A stretch of 64,000 nt of DNA from Haloactinospora alba (GCF_006717075.1 NZ_VFQC01000001.1:1907501-1971500), one strand, 5' to 3'. Counted from the stretch's first letter, positions 44,316 through 53,704 are shown. The notes: generated by a model not told the origin, from the letters alone. Made by a program: numbers and translations.

Positions 44316-45122
44316 CTACGCGGACTGCTGCCGGGCGAGGTCGGTGAGGCGACCGATCTGCGCCCGCCGCTCAGCCGCCGCCTGCTCCGCCAGGCTGTTG
44401 TCCGGTGCCTGCAGTAGGAGCTCCTTCGTGGCCCGCGCCGCCTCGGCGGGGGTAGTGAGCACGGCGGCCGCGAGGTCGGATACGGCGCCCTCCAGCTCGT
44501 CGCCGCCGACGACGAGCTCGGCGAGCCCGAGCTCCCGGGCCTCGGTAGCGGGAATCCGGCGGGCGGTCAGGCACAGTTCCAGGGCACGGTTCGGTCCGAC
44601 CAGGTCCACGAGGGGTTTGGTTCCCGTGAGGTCGGGGACGAGCCCCAGCGCTGGTTCCTTCATGCACAGCTGCGCGTTGTCGGCGAGTATGCGCAGGTCA
44701 CAGGAGAGAGCGAGCTGGAACCCCGCCCCTATGGCATGGCCGTGGACTGCGGCTATGGAGACGAGGTCCGGCCTGCGCAGCCAACGGAAACCCTCCTGGT
44801 AGCCAGCTATCGTCGCGTCCAGCTCCGCGGGGTCGGGGACCTTCCCACTGGCGAGAGGGGAACTCTCGCCCTCGGGCCCGCCGGGTTCGAACATGGTGAG
44901 ATCGATACCGGAGGAGAAGGAGGCCCCATCCCCGGCTAGCACCACGATTCGGACGGACTCGGGGAGGTTCTGGCCGATACTGGCCAACGCGCTCCACGTG
45001 CGCCCTGTCATGGCGTTGCGACGCTCCGGGCGGGCCAGGGTGACTCTCGCGATCTCCCCGTCGATCTCCAGTCGCAGACCGGCCTCGTCCAGCTCCTGGT
45101 CCGTGATCACCTGGTCAGCCAT
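44316..45122 (-). CDS. Enoyl-CoA hydratase/isomerase family protein
   Basis: The 268-aa crotonase-fold protein has LARPERRNAMTG, the oxyanion-hole ASFSSGIDLTMF, and HGHAIGAGFQLALSCDLRI. CMKEPALGLVPDLTGT follows. The usual hydratase Glu pair is partly changed (Leu-Val-Pro-Asp region), so isomerase or another acyl-CoA activity is possible. The ATG at 45122 has GGAGGTG just upstream. It stands alone. Confidence 0.88.
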   Translation of the reverse strand: MADQVITDQELDEAGLRLEIDGEIARVTLARPERRNAMTGRTWSALASIGQNLPESVRIVVLAGDGASFSSGIDLTMFEPGGPEGESSPLASGKVPDPAELDATIAGYQEGFRWLRRPDLVSIAAVHGHAIGAGFQLALSCDLRILADNAQLCMKEPALGLVPDLTGTKPLVDLVGPNRALELCLTARRIPATEARELGLAELVVGGDELEGAVSDLAAAVLTTPAEAARATKELLLQAPDNSLAEQAAAERRAQIGRLTDLARQQSA

Positions 45123-45225
45123 GCGCACCTCCGCGATTCGGGCTATCCGCCGCAACCGGCGGGTCTGTTCGGCCGGGAACGGGGGCCAACCCTACTCGGC
45201 ACGGGAGGAGGAGCGACCGCACGGG

Positions 45226-45462
45226 TCACGAACGGCCGGTGACCCCGCCCCGTCCACGCAGCGTTGCACCGGCCTCGGTGAGCAGGCGGCGCACGAAACC
45301 GTAGGAGCGGCCGGTGGCCGCGGCCAGCGAGCGTATGCTCTCCCCCTGCTCGTAGCGCTCCCGGAGTTCGGTCGCGAGCTCCGAGCGTTCAGTGCCTGTC
45401 ACCCGCGCGCCTCTCTGCAGCGACTCGGACACGGCGTCCTCCCACTCTCCGTCGGTGATCAT
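45226..45462 (-). CDS. Small helix-turn-helix protein
   Basis: This 78-aa protein matches a short actinobacterial HTH family, with core ELATELRERYEQGESIRSLA, GRSYGFVRRLLTEAG and LRGRGG. It resembles a resolvase/MerR-like DNA-binding unit with no effector domain. The start could instead be the GTG at 45402, which has AGAGG upstream and gives 58 aa. It is conserved near ABC-F genes in related genomes by my recollection, and its function is unknown. Confidence 0.7.
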   Translation of the reverse strand: MITDGEWEDAVSESLQRGARVTGTERSELATELRERYEQGESIRSLAAATGRSYGFVRRLLTEAGATLRGRGGVTGRS

Positions 45463-45604
45463 GGCCACAGTCGCTGCCAATGATCAGCCATGCCCGCGGC
45501 TGTGGCTACCGGTGGGACACGACGGGCGCGGCACTACAACCGCGCCTCGGGGTTTCGGACACGACACTTCGGGGGCCGAAACCGGGTCCCCGGCCGGCCA
45601 CCGT

Positions 45605-47203
45605 TCAGGCGAGCGACACGAGTTCGGCGTACTCGGGGCTCCACATGTCCTCCCCGCCGTCGGGCAGCATGATGACCCGCTCCGGCTGCAGTGCCTCGAC
45701 CGCTCCCTCGTCGTGGGTGACGAGCACGATCGCGCCCTTGTAGTTGCGCAGCGCGTTGAGGATCTCCTCGCGGCTGGCCGGATCAAGGTTGTTGGTGGGT
45801 TCGTCCAGCAACAGCACATTGGCGCTGGAGACCACGAGTCTGGCCAGGGCCAGTCGTGTCTTCTCCCCGCCCGAGAGCACCCCCGCGGGTTTCTCGACGT
45901 CATCACCGCTGAATAGGAACGATCCGAGAGTGCGTCTGGCCTCGACGTCAGGCAGGTCGGGAGCGGTGTCCATCATGTTCTCCAGGACGGAGCGCTCCGT
46001 GTCCAGGGTCTCGTGCTCCTGTGCGTAGTAGCCGAGCTGTAGCCCGTGGCCGGGTATCACCTCTCCGGTGTCGGGTTGTTCCACTCCCGCCATGAGGCGC
46101 AGCAGTGTCGTCTTGCCGGCGCCGTTCAGACCGAGGATGACCACCCTGCTGCCGCGGTCGATGGCCAGGTCCACCCCGGAGAAGATCTCCAGGGAGCCGT
46201 AGGACTTGGACAGGCCCTTGGCGGTCAGCGGTGTTCGCCCGCACGGAGCGGGGTCGGGGAACCGCAGTTTGGCGACCTTGTCCGCGCTGCGCTGGCCCTC
46301 CACGGAGTTGAGAAGCCGTTCGGCGCGGTTGTCCATCTGGTGCGCGGCTCTCGCCTTGGTGGCTTTGGCCCGGAACCGGTCGGCCTGTTTCCGTAGCGCC
46401 GACGCCTGCTTCTCCGCGTTGTCCTGCTCCCGTTTGCGCCTGCGCTCGTCGGCCTCCCGCTGGGCCTGGTAGGCCTTCCAGCCCATGTTGTACATGTCCA
46501 GTACGCACCTGTTGGCGTCCAGGTAGAAGACCTTGTTCACGACGTGTTCGACCAGGTCGACATCGTGGCTGATGACGATCAGCCCACCCTGGTGGGACTT
46601 CAGGAAGTCGCGCAGCCAGATGATGGAGTCACCGTCGAGGTGGTTGGTCGGTTCGTCGAGCAGCAGGGTGTCGGCTCCGCTGAACAGGATGCGCGCCAGC
46701 TCGATGCGGCGGCGCTGTCCACCGGACAGGGTCCCCAACGGTTGGGAGAGGATGCGCTCCTCCAGCCCCAGGCTGGAGGCGATGGACGCCGCCTCGGCCT
46801 CGGCCGCGTAACCACCCATCAGGTGCAACCGTTCCTCGGCGTGGGCGTAGGCACGGGACCCCTGGTCGCGCACTTTGGGATCGTCGCTTCCCATCCGCTC
46901 CTCGGCGGCCCGCATCTGCCGCACAGCCTCGTCGATACCGCGCGCGGAGAGGATCCGTTCCCGAGCGATCTCCGAGAGGTCGCTCGCCCGGGGATCCTGC
47001 GGGAGGTACCCGATACTTCCGTTGTTGGTGACCTGGCCGGAGCTCGGCGTCCCCTCCCCTGCCAGCACTTTGGTCAGGGTCGTCTTACCGGCGCCGTTAC
47101 GGCCTACCAGTCCGATCCGGTCACCGTTGTTGACACGGAAGGAGGCGGACTCCAGCAGCAGGCGGGAGCCCACACGCAGTTCAAGATCAGAAGCGATCAG
47201 CAT
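45605..47203 (-). CDS. ABC-F family ATPase
   Basis: The 532-aa soluble protein contains two ABC modules and no membrane part. The first has GLVGRNGAGKTT and LSGGQRRRIELARILF, the second ILGLNGAGKTT and LSGGEKTRLALARLV. A charged linker (about 230-300, rich in Arg, Lys, Glu) joins them, the P-site tRNA interaction motif of ABC-F translation factors. Such proteins protect or rescue ribosomes; some give antibiotic resistance. The sequence looks closer to housekeeping ABC-F proteins than to Vga/Msr types. The gap 47204-47541 upstream holds no gene. Confidence 0.93.
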   Translation of the reverse strand: MLIASDLELRVGSRLLLESASFRVNNGDRIGLVGRNGAGKTTLTKVLAGEGTPSSGQVTNNGSIGYLPQDPRASDLSEIARERILSARGIDEAVRQMRAAEERMGSDDPKVRDQGSRAYAHAEERLHLMGGYAAEAEAASIASSLGLEERILSQPLGTLSGGQRRRIELARILFSGADTLLLDEPTNHLDGDSIIWLRDFLKSHQGGLIVISHDVDLVEHVVNKVFYLDANRCVLDMYNMGWKAYQAQREADERRRKREQDNAEKQASALRKQADRFRAKATKARAAHQMDNRAERLLNSVEGQRSADKVAKLRFPDPAPCGRTPLTAKGLSKSYGSLEIFSGVDLAIDRGSRVVILGLNGAGKTTLLRLMAGVEQPDTGEVIPGHGLQLGYYAQEHETLDTERSVLENMMDTAPDLPDVEARRTLGSFLFSGDDVEKPAGVLSGGEKTRLALARLVVSSANVLLLDEPTNNLDPASREEILNALRNYKGAIVLVTHDEGAVEALQPERVIMLPDGGEDMWSPEYAELVSLA

Positions 47204-47541
47204 GAAGGCAAACTTTCTCACGGGAGAGTGCGCACGGAGATATCCGGCAGGAGCTCGGCGGATGGAACAGGCGCTGAACGCCCTCAACGAGGCTCAGTCC
47301 GGCATCGCGCACACTCGCTCCAGGATAGGGGCACCAGCCGGAGGTGCGTCCGGCCCCGTTCTCTCGTCGACACGGTGTTGGGGACCCGTTCGGTGGGTGC
47401 CTGTCCCGCTGAGTGCCGCCCCAGCACCGCCCGGCCGCGTTCCCGTCGGTCGACGGAGCCCGCTCCGCCTCCCTGCGCGGCCGCGCAGGGGCGGCACTGG
47501 AGTACGCCGCTCGCGACGAACAGCCTCCACCGAACGGGAAC

Positions 47542-48783
47542 CTAGGCGGCTCCCGGATCCCGGCCGGAGCCGGCCCCTGGACCCGCGGCGGGGACGGCGG
47601 CACCCTCACCAGCGGAAACGGTGGCGAACGGGCGGTTGCGCAACAGGGCGGCGACCACGGCCGCGATCGGTGTGGCCAAAAACATCCCGAGTACACCGGC
47701 GATGATGCTTCCCACCGCGATCACCAGCAGGACCACCGGGGACGGCAGTTCCAGCGCCCGCCCGTAAACGCGTGGCGCGAAGACGTGGCTCTCCAGCTGC
47801 TGCACCACCAGGACCACCGCCACCACGAGCACCGCGACGATCCATCCCTCGGTGACGAACGCGACCAGGGCCGCCAGTAATCCCGTGAGGAACGCGCCCA
47901 CCACCGGCAGGAAGGCACCGACGAATGTCAGTACGATCAGCGGAATCGCCAGTGCGGGGTCGATCAGGAAGATCAGGAAGACGCCGATGCCGACCGCGTC
48001 GATCAGGCCCACGAGCGCCACGCCGCGCACGTAGCGTCCCATGACGTCGTAGGCGAGGTCGCCGGCGGCCTTCAGCGCCGGCCGGGAGGGAGAGGGGAAC
48101 AGGGTCCGGACCCACTCCATGAGCCTGTCGCCGGAGTGGACGAAGTACACGGCCAGCACCAGCACGAGGACCAGTCCGACCAGAACCTCCAGCACCGCCG
48201 TGCCGGCGGTCCACACACCGCTGACGATGTCCGAGCCCCTCTCCTGCAGTACGCTGCGGAGTTCCTCCTCGGCGCTGGTGATGGTCTGGTCGAGCAGGTC
48301 CGGGTCCAGTCCGACAGCGGCGAGGAGCCCCCGTATGGAGTCCAGCCCTTCGCCGACGCTGCGGACCAGTCCCCCGAATCCGGAGATGGCGGGCTGTACG
48401 ACCAGCGTGACGACCGCGCCCAACGCGAGCAGGGCCCCGACGAACGTGAGGGCTGTCGAGAGGCCACGGCCGAGCCCTCTGCGGCGCAGCCAGTTGGTCG
48501 GCGGGGACAGGAGCGCGGTTATGAACACCGCGAGGATGAGGGGAACGACCACCACGCGCAGGTAGGAGATCCCCCACAGCAACAGCCCGATGACCACACC
48601 GAGGATCAGCAGCCGAAGCGCGATGTCGCTCGCCCGACGCAACGCGTCGACGGTGCCGACCTCGTCGTGGTGCGCCGGCTCGGGTTCGACAGAACGCTCC
48701 GGTGGGGGTGGATCAGCGCTCTTCTCGCGCGATGCCCGCCACCGGTTCACCAACGGCCATTCGCTCGGCCGCTTCACCCGCAC
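47542..48783 (-). CDS. AI-2E family (YdiK/PerM-like) transporter
   Basis: The 413-aa protein has about eight hydrophobic segments and the family blocks LRVVVVPLILAVFITALLSPP, the DxxxxVFLIF-type helix, and LTFVGAFLPVVGAFLTG. VVVLVVQQLESHVFAPRVYG closes the core. The family includes Na+/H+ antiporters and proposed autoinducer-2 exporters; the substrate here is unknown. The start is a GTG. The C-terminal 40 residues are Gly/Ala/Pro-rich and disordered. Confidence 0.88.
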   Translation of the reverse strand: MRVKRPSEWPLVNRWRASREKSADPPPPERSVEPEPAHHDEVGTVDALRRASDIALRLLILGVVIGLLLWGISYLRVVVVPLILAVFITALLSPPTNWLRRRGLGRGLSTALTFVGALLALGAVVTLVVQPAISGFGGLVRSVGEGLDSIRGLLAAVGLDPDLLDQTITSAEEELRSVLQERGSDIVSGVWTAGTAVLEVLVGLVLVLVLAVYFVHSGDRLMEWVRTLFPSPSRPALKAAGDLAYDVMGRYVRGVALVGLIDAVGIGVFLIFLIDPALAIPLIVLTFVGAFLPVVGAFLTGLLAALVAFVTEGWIVAVLVVAVVLVVQQLESHVFAPRVYGRALELPSPVVLLVIAVGSIIAGVLGMFLATPIAAVVAALLRNRPFATVSAGEGAAVPAAGPGAGSGRDPGAA

Positions 48784-48904
48784 ATTCGCCCCTTGGGATC
48801 GGATACGTCAGAACTGCCAGTGTGCGTGCTCCCGTGTAATCCCATGATGCACCGTCGTCGACGGATTCACGTTCCTGCCGCGCTGGCTTCCGCAGCACGG
48901 ACGG

Positions 48905-49312
48905 TCAGAATTGCCATGGCTCACGAGCGTCCTCACTGCTCACGATCTCGTTTCCGAACGGTGCCAGCGCCACCGGAATCATCTTCAGTGTGGCCCACGC
49001 CATGGGGATACCGATAACGGTCACGGCGAGGCCGGCCGCGGCGACGATGTGACCGACAACCAGCCACCATCCCGCGACGAGCACCCAGACGACATTCAGC
49101 AGCGTACTGCCGCTTCCGGAGCCACTCTTGCTCGCCATCTCCCTCCCGAACGGCCAGAGCGCGTAATTCGCCATTCTCATGGCGGCGACACCGAACGGAA
49201 TGGTCACCACCAGAACGAAACAGATCATGCCGGCGATCGCGTAGCCGACAGCGAGCCACAATCCAGCCACGAGCAGCCAGATAATGTTACAAACGAGCCT
49301 TATCAGGGCCAC
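48905..49312 (-). CDS. YccF domain-containing membrane protein
   Basis: The 135-aa protein has two copies of the YccF repeat, (CN/LN)xxWxLxxGxWLxxGxxxxG with WPFGRE and APFGNE, each with a pair of membrane helices. The first is at about residues 8-55 and the second about 72-125. The function of the family is unknown. The GTG start has AAGGG 6 nt upstream. Confidence 0.88.
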   Translation of the reverse strand: MALIRLVCNIIWLLVAGLWLAVGYAIAGMICFVLVVTIPFGVAAMRMANYALWPFGREMASKSGSGSGSTLLNVVWVLVAGWWLVVGHIVAAAGLAVTVIGIPMAWATLKMIPVALAPFGNEIVSSEDAREPWQF

Positions 49313-50030
49313 AGTCGCCCTTCCTGTTCAGTGTTCTCGGCCGTGGGCGCGGGTTCTCGGTCCCTACTCCGGTTCGGACGGCGCTGGAGCGCGTTTCGTT
49401 CCCTCCCACCCGGGATCCGTGGATCTGCTCTGTTGCCGGCGGCGTCCTCCGGAGGGCTGGTACGGCCGCGGGGCCGCTCGGCGGTTTTCCTCCCAGTGGG
49501 AATCCTCCCGGTTCGTCCCCCATCGCCGACGGAAAACCGCCATCCGGCCTCGCGCCGTGGGCGGGGTGGCGGCGTTCCCTCCTCCCGCGACCGCGACACA
49601 CCGCGGTTGGCAGGGGCGTTCTCGCGCTTCGGGGACAGCGGTGGCATGGTTGGCAGCACCCCGCGCTGTCACGTGCGCCGCTGGGTACCCGGCTCGGACC
49701 GGCTGGCCGCGTCGGGACGGCGAGAACGCGGTCAGGCGTGCTGGGGCGCCGCGTGCCGGGAGAAGCGTCCACCGCAACAGGGCCTGACGGTCGTTGCCTC
49801 AGGGTCGTGCGGTCCTCGGCGGTCTCATCCCGCGCACGGGAGGAGACCGGTACAGGCCCCGGGTTCCTCGGCTCCCGCAGCGCCGTCGGAGTGGGCGCGC
49901 TCCCCGGACCGGGCGAAGCTCTGGCCCAGGCCGTGCTGACAGGAACGAAGGCAAGCAACGCGGCATCCCGTCGCCGGATCGGCTACCGGGACAGGAGGGT
50001 GCCCGTACCGAGGATGGAACGGAGAACGGC
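49313..50030. other. Gene-free stretch
   Basis: About 718 nt upstream of the MBL-fold gene. Frames on both strands are Arg/Pro/Gly-rich and lack ribosome binding sites. I see no RNA gene, repeat or terminator, apart from the GGAGAACGGC site just before 50031. Confidence 0.5.
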
Positions 50031-50672
50031 ATGCGGATCACGAAACACGGACACTCCTGCGTACGTGCGGAGAAGGGGGACGCGACCCTCGTCATCGATC
50101 CCGGTGGGTTCAGCGAACCAGAGGTCGCGGTGGGCGCGGACGCGATCGCCATCACCCACGAGCATCCGGATCATTTCGACATGGACCAGTTGAACGCTGC
50201 CGTACGGGCGAATCCGGAACTGGAGATCTACACGCACGCGGGTATAGCGGCCCGGCTGGAAGAGCTGGGGGCGCGGGTCCACGAGGTGGAACACGGGGAC
50301 GCGTTGCGGATAGCCGGTTTCGACGTGCACGTGTACGGGGAGCGCCACGCGGTTATCCACCCCGACATTCCGGTAATCACCAACGTCGGGTTCCGTATCG
50401 CCACGGAGGGGGGAGCCGTCTTCCACCCGGGGGACGCGCTGACCGTACCGGAGGACCCCGTGAGCACACTGCTGCTCCCGATCCACGCCCCCTGGTCAAA
50501 GATCTCCGAGGTCATCGACTACGCGCGGGAGGTGCGCCCCAACGGGGCGCTGGCGATACACGACGGTCTGCTCAACGAGAACGGCGCCGGAGTGTACGCG
50601 GCGAACCTGAAACCCCAGCTACCGCACGTCGACTACGAGCGCTTGCTTCCCGGCCAGGAGCGCGATGTCTGA
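50031..50672 (+). CDS. MBL-fold metal-dependent hydrolase (UlaG-like)
   Basis: The 213-aa protein has a metallo-beta-lactamase fold. It has the HGHSCV strand start and the metal motif THEHPDHFDMDQL (H-x-H-x-D-H). Later metal ligands are VFHPGDAL and LPIHAPW. It resembles YcjY/UlaG-type lactonases and small-substrate hydrolases. The start at 50031 has GGAGAACGGC upstream. It is monocistronic and followed by a 24-bp palindrome. Confidence 0.9.
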   Translation: MRITKHGHSCVRAEKGDATLVIDPGGFSEPEVAVGADAIAITHEHPDHFDMDQLNAAVRANPELEIYTHAGIAARLEELGARVHEVEHGDALRIAGFDVHVYGERHAVIHPDIPVITNVGFRIATEGGAVFHPGDALTVPEDPVSTLLLPIHAPWSKISEVIDYAREVRPNGALAIHDGLLNENGAGVYAANLKPQLPHVDYERLLPGQERDV

Positions 50673-50706
50673 CCGGACGGGCGGTTCTACCCGCCCAACG
50701 ACTCGG

Positions 50707-50730
50707 ACATTCCGGTCTAGACCGGAATGT
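50707..50730. terminator. 24-bp perfect palindrome after the MBL-fold gene
   Basis: Two 12-nt arms (ACATTCCGGTCT / AGACCGGAATGT) 34 nt past the stop. It could end the MBL transcript, or act as an operator for the whiB gene. Confidence 0.5.
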
Positions 50731-51160
50731 GATCCGCGCATCAGGGCCACCCCCTAGGCAGAAGCCCAAAATCGCCATACGATGTTTGGTGTCCGGCGAA
50801 CACGTCGGAACTTGCGAATCAGCACGAAATCCGGACAGACGACCAAAGGTCAGTCGCTCCGTGTCAGGTTTCGGTAACGGTTGAGCGAGTAATTTCCCCA
50901 CCCCCCGTGCACGAACGGGCTCAGGGGTGGCATGATTACATACCGGCTTGCGGGGAGCAGCTCTCTCCCCCCGGCCGTCTACGTGAGCGCCCCTCGCCAT
51001 CGGCGGGTCCGGGCCGCCATGGTCTCTGCCACACCGGGAACACCGAAGCGTTACACGGCGTTCGCGTTGTGTCGGGGCGACTCGCGTCGCTTGCCCGTTT
51101 TTGTGCGGAACTTTTAGCTATCCAACAGCTTACTAGCGATTCAGTAGAGGTGGTTCAAGC
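50731..51160 (+). promoter_or_regulatory. Upstream region of the WhiB gene
   Basis: A 430-nt non-coding region, less GC-rich near its end. The clearest promoter is TTGCCC (51091-51096) with TAGCTA (51115-51120) 18 nt further on, and a GAGGTGG ribosome binding site before the ATG at 51161. A 61-codon frame at 50932-51117 lacks a site and is probably not translated. Long upstream regions are usual for whiB genes, which have many promoters. Confidence 0.4.
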
Positions 51161-51460
51161 ATGTCTCAGGTACGTCGGCAGTCCGCGATGCGCCCCCGCC
51201 CGAGCTGGGGGTGGCAGGACCGTGCCGCGTGCCGGGGAGAAGACCTTGTGCTCTTCTTCGGTCCGGATGGCGAGCGCCAGCCGGAACGCGAGATCCGGGA
51301 GCGCAAGGCCAAGGAGATCTGCGCCCAGTGCCCGGTCAAGACCGAGTGTCTCGACTACGCCATCTCCCGTCCAGAGAAGTACGGCACGTGGGGCGGTCTC
51401 AACGAGGACGAGCGCGCGTCCGAGCGTCGGCGTCGCATGCGCCGCGCCAACGCGGCCTGA
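51161..51460 (+). CDS. WhiB family transcriptional regulator
   Basis: The 99-aa iron-sulfur regulator has the four cysteines that bind [4Fe-4S] (Cys24, Cys54, Cys57, Cys63) and the GTWGG beta-turn at residues 75-79. A basic DNA-binding tail follows (ERRRRMRRAN). The FFGPDGERxxxREIRERKAKEIC segment is closest to the WhiB3/WhiD group. WhiB proteins bind the sigma-A subunit and sense NO, O2 or redox stress. The next gene downstream is convergent. Confidence 0.93.
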   Translation: MSQVRRQSAMRPRPSWGWQDRAACRGEDLVLFFGPDGERQPEREIRERKAKEICAQCPVKTECLDYAISRPEKYGTWGGLNEDERASERRRRMRRANAA

Positions 51461-51546
51461 GTCAATCGCCCGTACCGGGCAGAAACGCGACGATCTTCAT
51501 GCTCGTGACACCAGTTCCGGTAGCGGCCCCGGCCACGCGCACCCGT

Positions 51547-51577
51547 GGCGCCCCGACCCTCCACGGTCGAGGGCGCC
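51547..51577. terminator. Hairpin between convergent whiB and phosphoribosyltransferase genes
   Basis: GGCGCCCCGACC and GGTCG-A-GGGCGCC form a 12-bp stem with one bulge and a 6-nt loop, mid-way in the 150-nt gap. Confidence 0.6.
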
Positions 51578-51610
51578 CGGGTTCTCCCACCCCAGGCAAC
51601 CAACCCCGCG

Positions 51611-52909
51611 TCACATCCGCGACGTGAACCATTCGGCAGCTGAGTCGGCAACCGCTCGCCACTCACGCGTCGTAGCCAGCAACTGCTCCGCCCCTGCCAC
51701 CGTGCGCAGCTCGCAGGGAGCACCCAACCGGCTCACCACCCACTCCGCCAGCTCACGCACGAACGAGTCCTCTCCCTCGACAAGCACCAGTACCGGCGCG
51801 CGCACCCGGGCCAGACTGCCTTCCGCGGCATCGATCCGCCCCCCGTGCACCACCACTGCGGCGATCTCGTCCGGATGGGCTGCTGCGGCGACGAGCGCTG
51901 CCGGAGCTCCCGGACCGGAGCCGAACACCCCGATCCGCTGGGGGGACACCTCCGCTGTCTCCCGCAGCCACGCAGCGGCCCGCCCGAGCTTTCTGCCACG
52001 TTCGGCGGGCTCCTCCCCACCGGTCTCACTCTCCGCTCCCTCGCGCGGATGCGACGGGTCCACGATGAGGGTGGCATAGCCGGAGTCCCGCATCGCCGCG
52101 GTGAACGCCTGACGGCGGGGCCCGTCCTCCCCACGTCCCAGCGCCACCACGACCCCGCCCCGAACGTCGGGGGGCATGGTGAGTTCACCTTCCAGCTCCG
52201 CCGTCCCCACCGGGACGTGTACGGTGCGCGCGTCACTGCCGGTGGCCGGGGCCAACCCGCGCAGCTCCGTCAGCGTACGTGTCACGTCATCGTCGGAGAG
52301 CTGACCGAAATCGCGGTACCACTCCCCCACCGCGCGGAAGTTCTCCGGCGCGGTCAGCACGACGACATGGTCGGCCTCCGGGCGCAGTGACTCCACCGCG
52401 GACTGCGCCCCTACCGGAATCGCCGCCACGACGCGCGCCGGTTGCTGCCGACGGACCATGCGCAGTGCCGCCCGCGCCGTTCCTCCGGTGGCTATCCCGT
52501 CGTCCACGACCAGAACGTCGCGTCCGGCGATCCTGGGAGCCGGACTGTGTCCCCGGTACGCCTCGAGGCGGCGTCCGAGTTCGGCGCGTTCGGCCTCGAC
52601 CGTCGCCCTCAGCTGGTCCCGGGAAACATGGAGTCGGGCGAGGGCGTTGTCGTCGAAACACACCTGCCCGTCCTCGGTCACGGCGCCGACCCCCATCTCG
52701 GAGTGTCCGGGCAGGCCGAGCTTCCGCACCATGAGCACGTCCAAGGGGGCGCCGAGGGCACGGGCGAGCTCGGCACCCACCGGGACTCCGCCCCGGGGCA
52801 GAGCGAGCACGATGGGGTCGGTAACCGCATAGTCCCGCACCCGCTCAGCGAGCCGGCTCCCGGCTTCGGAACGGTCGGTGAATGGTAATGACACAGGTAG
52901 CGGACTCAT
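51611..52909 (-). CDS. Phosphoribosyltransferase fused to dienelactone-hydrolase-like domain
   Basis: The 432-aa two-domain protein has an N-terminal type I phosphoribosyltransferase with the PRPP loop VVDDGIATGGT (about 134-144) and an alpha/beta-hydrolase domain from about residue 225. The hydrolase nucleophile elbow, usually GASTGA, reads GVFGSGPGAPAAL at 327-339, so the Ser appears displaced or lost. This fusion is known in actinobacterial dormancy/stress loci, near whiB and dosR-type genes. The substrate is unknown. The start at 52909 is the best of two close ATGs. Confidence 0.85.
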   Translation of the reverse strand: MSPLPVSLPFTDRSEAGSRLAERVRDYAVTDPIVLALPRGGVPVGAELARALGAPLDVLMVRKLGLPGHSEMGVGAVTEDGQVCFDDNALARLHVSRDQLRATVEAERAELGRRLEAYRGHSPAPRIAGRDVLVVDDGIATGGTARAALRMVRRQQPARVVAAIPVGAQSAVESLRPEADHVVVLTAPENFRAVGEWYRDFGQLSDDDVTRTLTELRGLAPATGSDARTVHVPVGTAELEGELTMPPDVRGGVVVALGRGEDGPRRQAFTAAMRDSGYATLIVDPSHPREGAESETGGEEPAERGRKLGRAAAWLRETAEVSPQRIGVFGSGPGAPAALVAAAAHPDEIAAVVVHGGRIDAAEGSLARVRAPVLVLVEGEDSFVRELAEWVVSRLGAPCELRTVAGAEQLLATTREWRAVADSAAEWFTSRM

Positions 52910-53054
52910 CGCACACATCCGGCACCGCTTCCCCAACAGCCAGGAACCGCGGCACCGCTCCTCCATCGGCTGATCGGGCTCAGAGTGGTAGCGGGATACC
53001 CACTGGAGCGACCGAATCAACCTCACGAGGAGAGTGTCGTCCGACCTTTTCCAC

Positions 53055-53082
53055 AGGACAGGGGGAAGTCCCTGTCCTTTTT
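53055..53082. terminator. Hairpin with T tract
   Basis: AGGACAGGG and CCCTGTCCT form a 9-bp stem with a 6-nt loop, followed on the plus strand by TTTTT. It lies past the GNAT stop on the minus strand. The T tract is oriented for plus-strand transcripts, so it may serve an unrecognised plus-strand RNA or act in both directions. Confidence 0.6.
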
Positions 53083-53119
53083 CCGCTAGTGCCTCCGCGC
53101 CGACAGCGCGTGCACCCGT

Positions 53120-53704
53120 TCAGCTCCCGTCCTCCGCCGGGAAGACACGGGTACGGAACTCGCTCTCCAAAGCCGACATGATCAGGGCGTCATGCCGCCG
53201 TCCCTCCCACAGCAGAGCGTCACGTAACCGTCCTTCGACGCTGAAACCGCACGCGCGGTACACGGCGATGGCCCGCATGTTGAACGCGTAGACGTGCAGC
53301 CATACACGGTGCAACCCGAGTTTGCCGAACGCGTACTGGAGCGTGAGCCATGTTGCCTCCTTCCCTAACCCCTGTCCGGCGAACTCGATGGCGGAGAGCG
53401 CGATTCGGTAAGCGGCGCTCTCGTTCTCCGCGTCCACGTCGTTCAGGGCGAGCTCACCCACGAAACGTCCCGTCTGCTGTTCGATGATCGCCAGATCCAG
53501 GCGGTCGGACTGGTTCGGCCGGCTCCGACACCACTCCAGGACGTGTTCGTAGTCGAACGTGGTGTGTGTACCGGTGAGTCTGCGTATCTCGATGTCCTGG
53601 GTCGCGGCGTACAGGGCGTCAGCGTGCTCCAGTGAGAGCGGAACCAGACGCACGCGGTCGCCGGTCAGGGTCGGTTTGGAACGCAGGGCGCTCAACTCGA
53701 TCAT
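53120..53704 (-). CDS. GNAT family N-acetyltransferase (RimJ/RimL-like)
   Basis: The 194-aa acetyltransferase has the family strands: VRLVPLSLEHADALY, YRIALSAIEFAGQGLGKEAT (the acetyl-CoA-binding R/Q-x-x-G-x-G/A loop) and NMRAIAVYRACGFSVEGRLRDAL. It is of the type that acetylates ribosomal-protein N-termini or small metabolites. The ATG at 53704 lies beside an ordinary upstream region. It stands alone. Confidence 0.88.
   Translation of the reverse strand: MIELSALRSKPTLTGDRVRLVPLSLEHADALYAATQDIEIRRLTGTHTTFDYEHVLEWCRSRPNQSDRLDLAIIEQQTGRFVGELALNDVDAENESAAYRIALSAIEFAGQGLGKEATWLTLQYAFGKLGLHRVWLHVYAFNMRAIAVYRACGFSVEGRLRDALLWEGRRHDALIMSALESEFRTRVFPAEDGS

Noticed and set aside
50840-50960. Possible riboswitch upstream of the WhiB gene
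   Set aside because: GC-rich hairpins and GGTAACGGTTGAG were suggestive, but I could not fit them to a known riboswitch fold.
50932-51117. Possible upstream ORF (61 codons) before whiB, like that of whiB7
   Set aside because: No ribosome binding site, no hydrophobic or conserved pattern, and the WhiB is of the WhiB3/WhiD type rather than WhiB7.
53055-53078. DosR-type box (GGGACT core) upstream of the phosphoribosyltransferase
   Set aside because: The GGGACT half is present, but the symmetric partner is not, and the element is better explained as a hairpin terminator.
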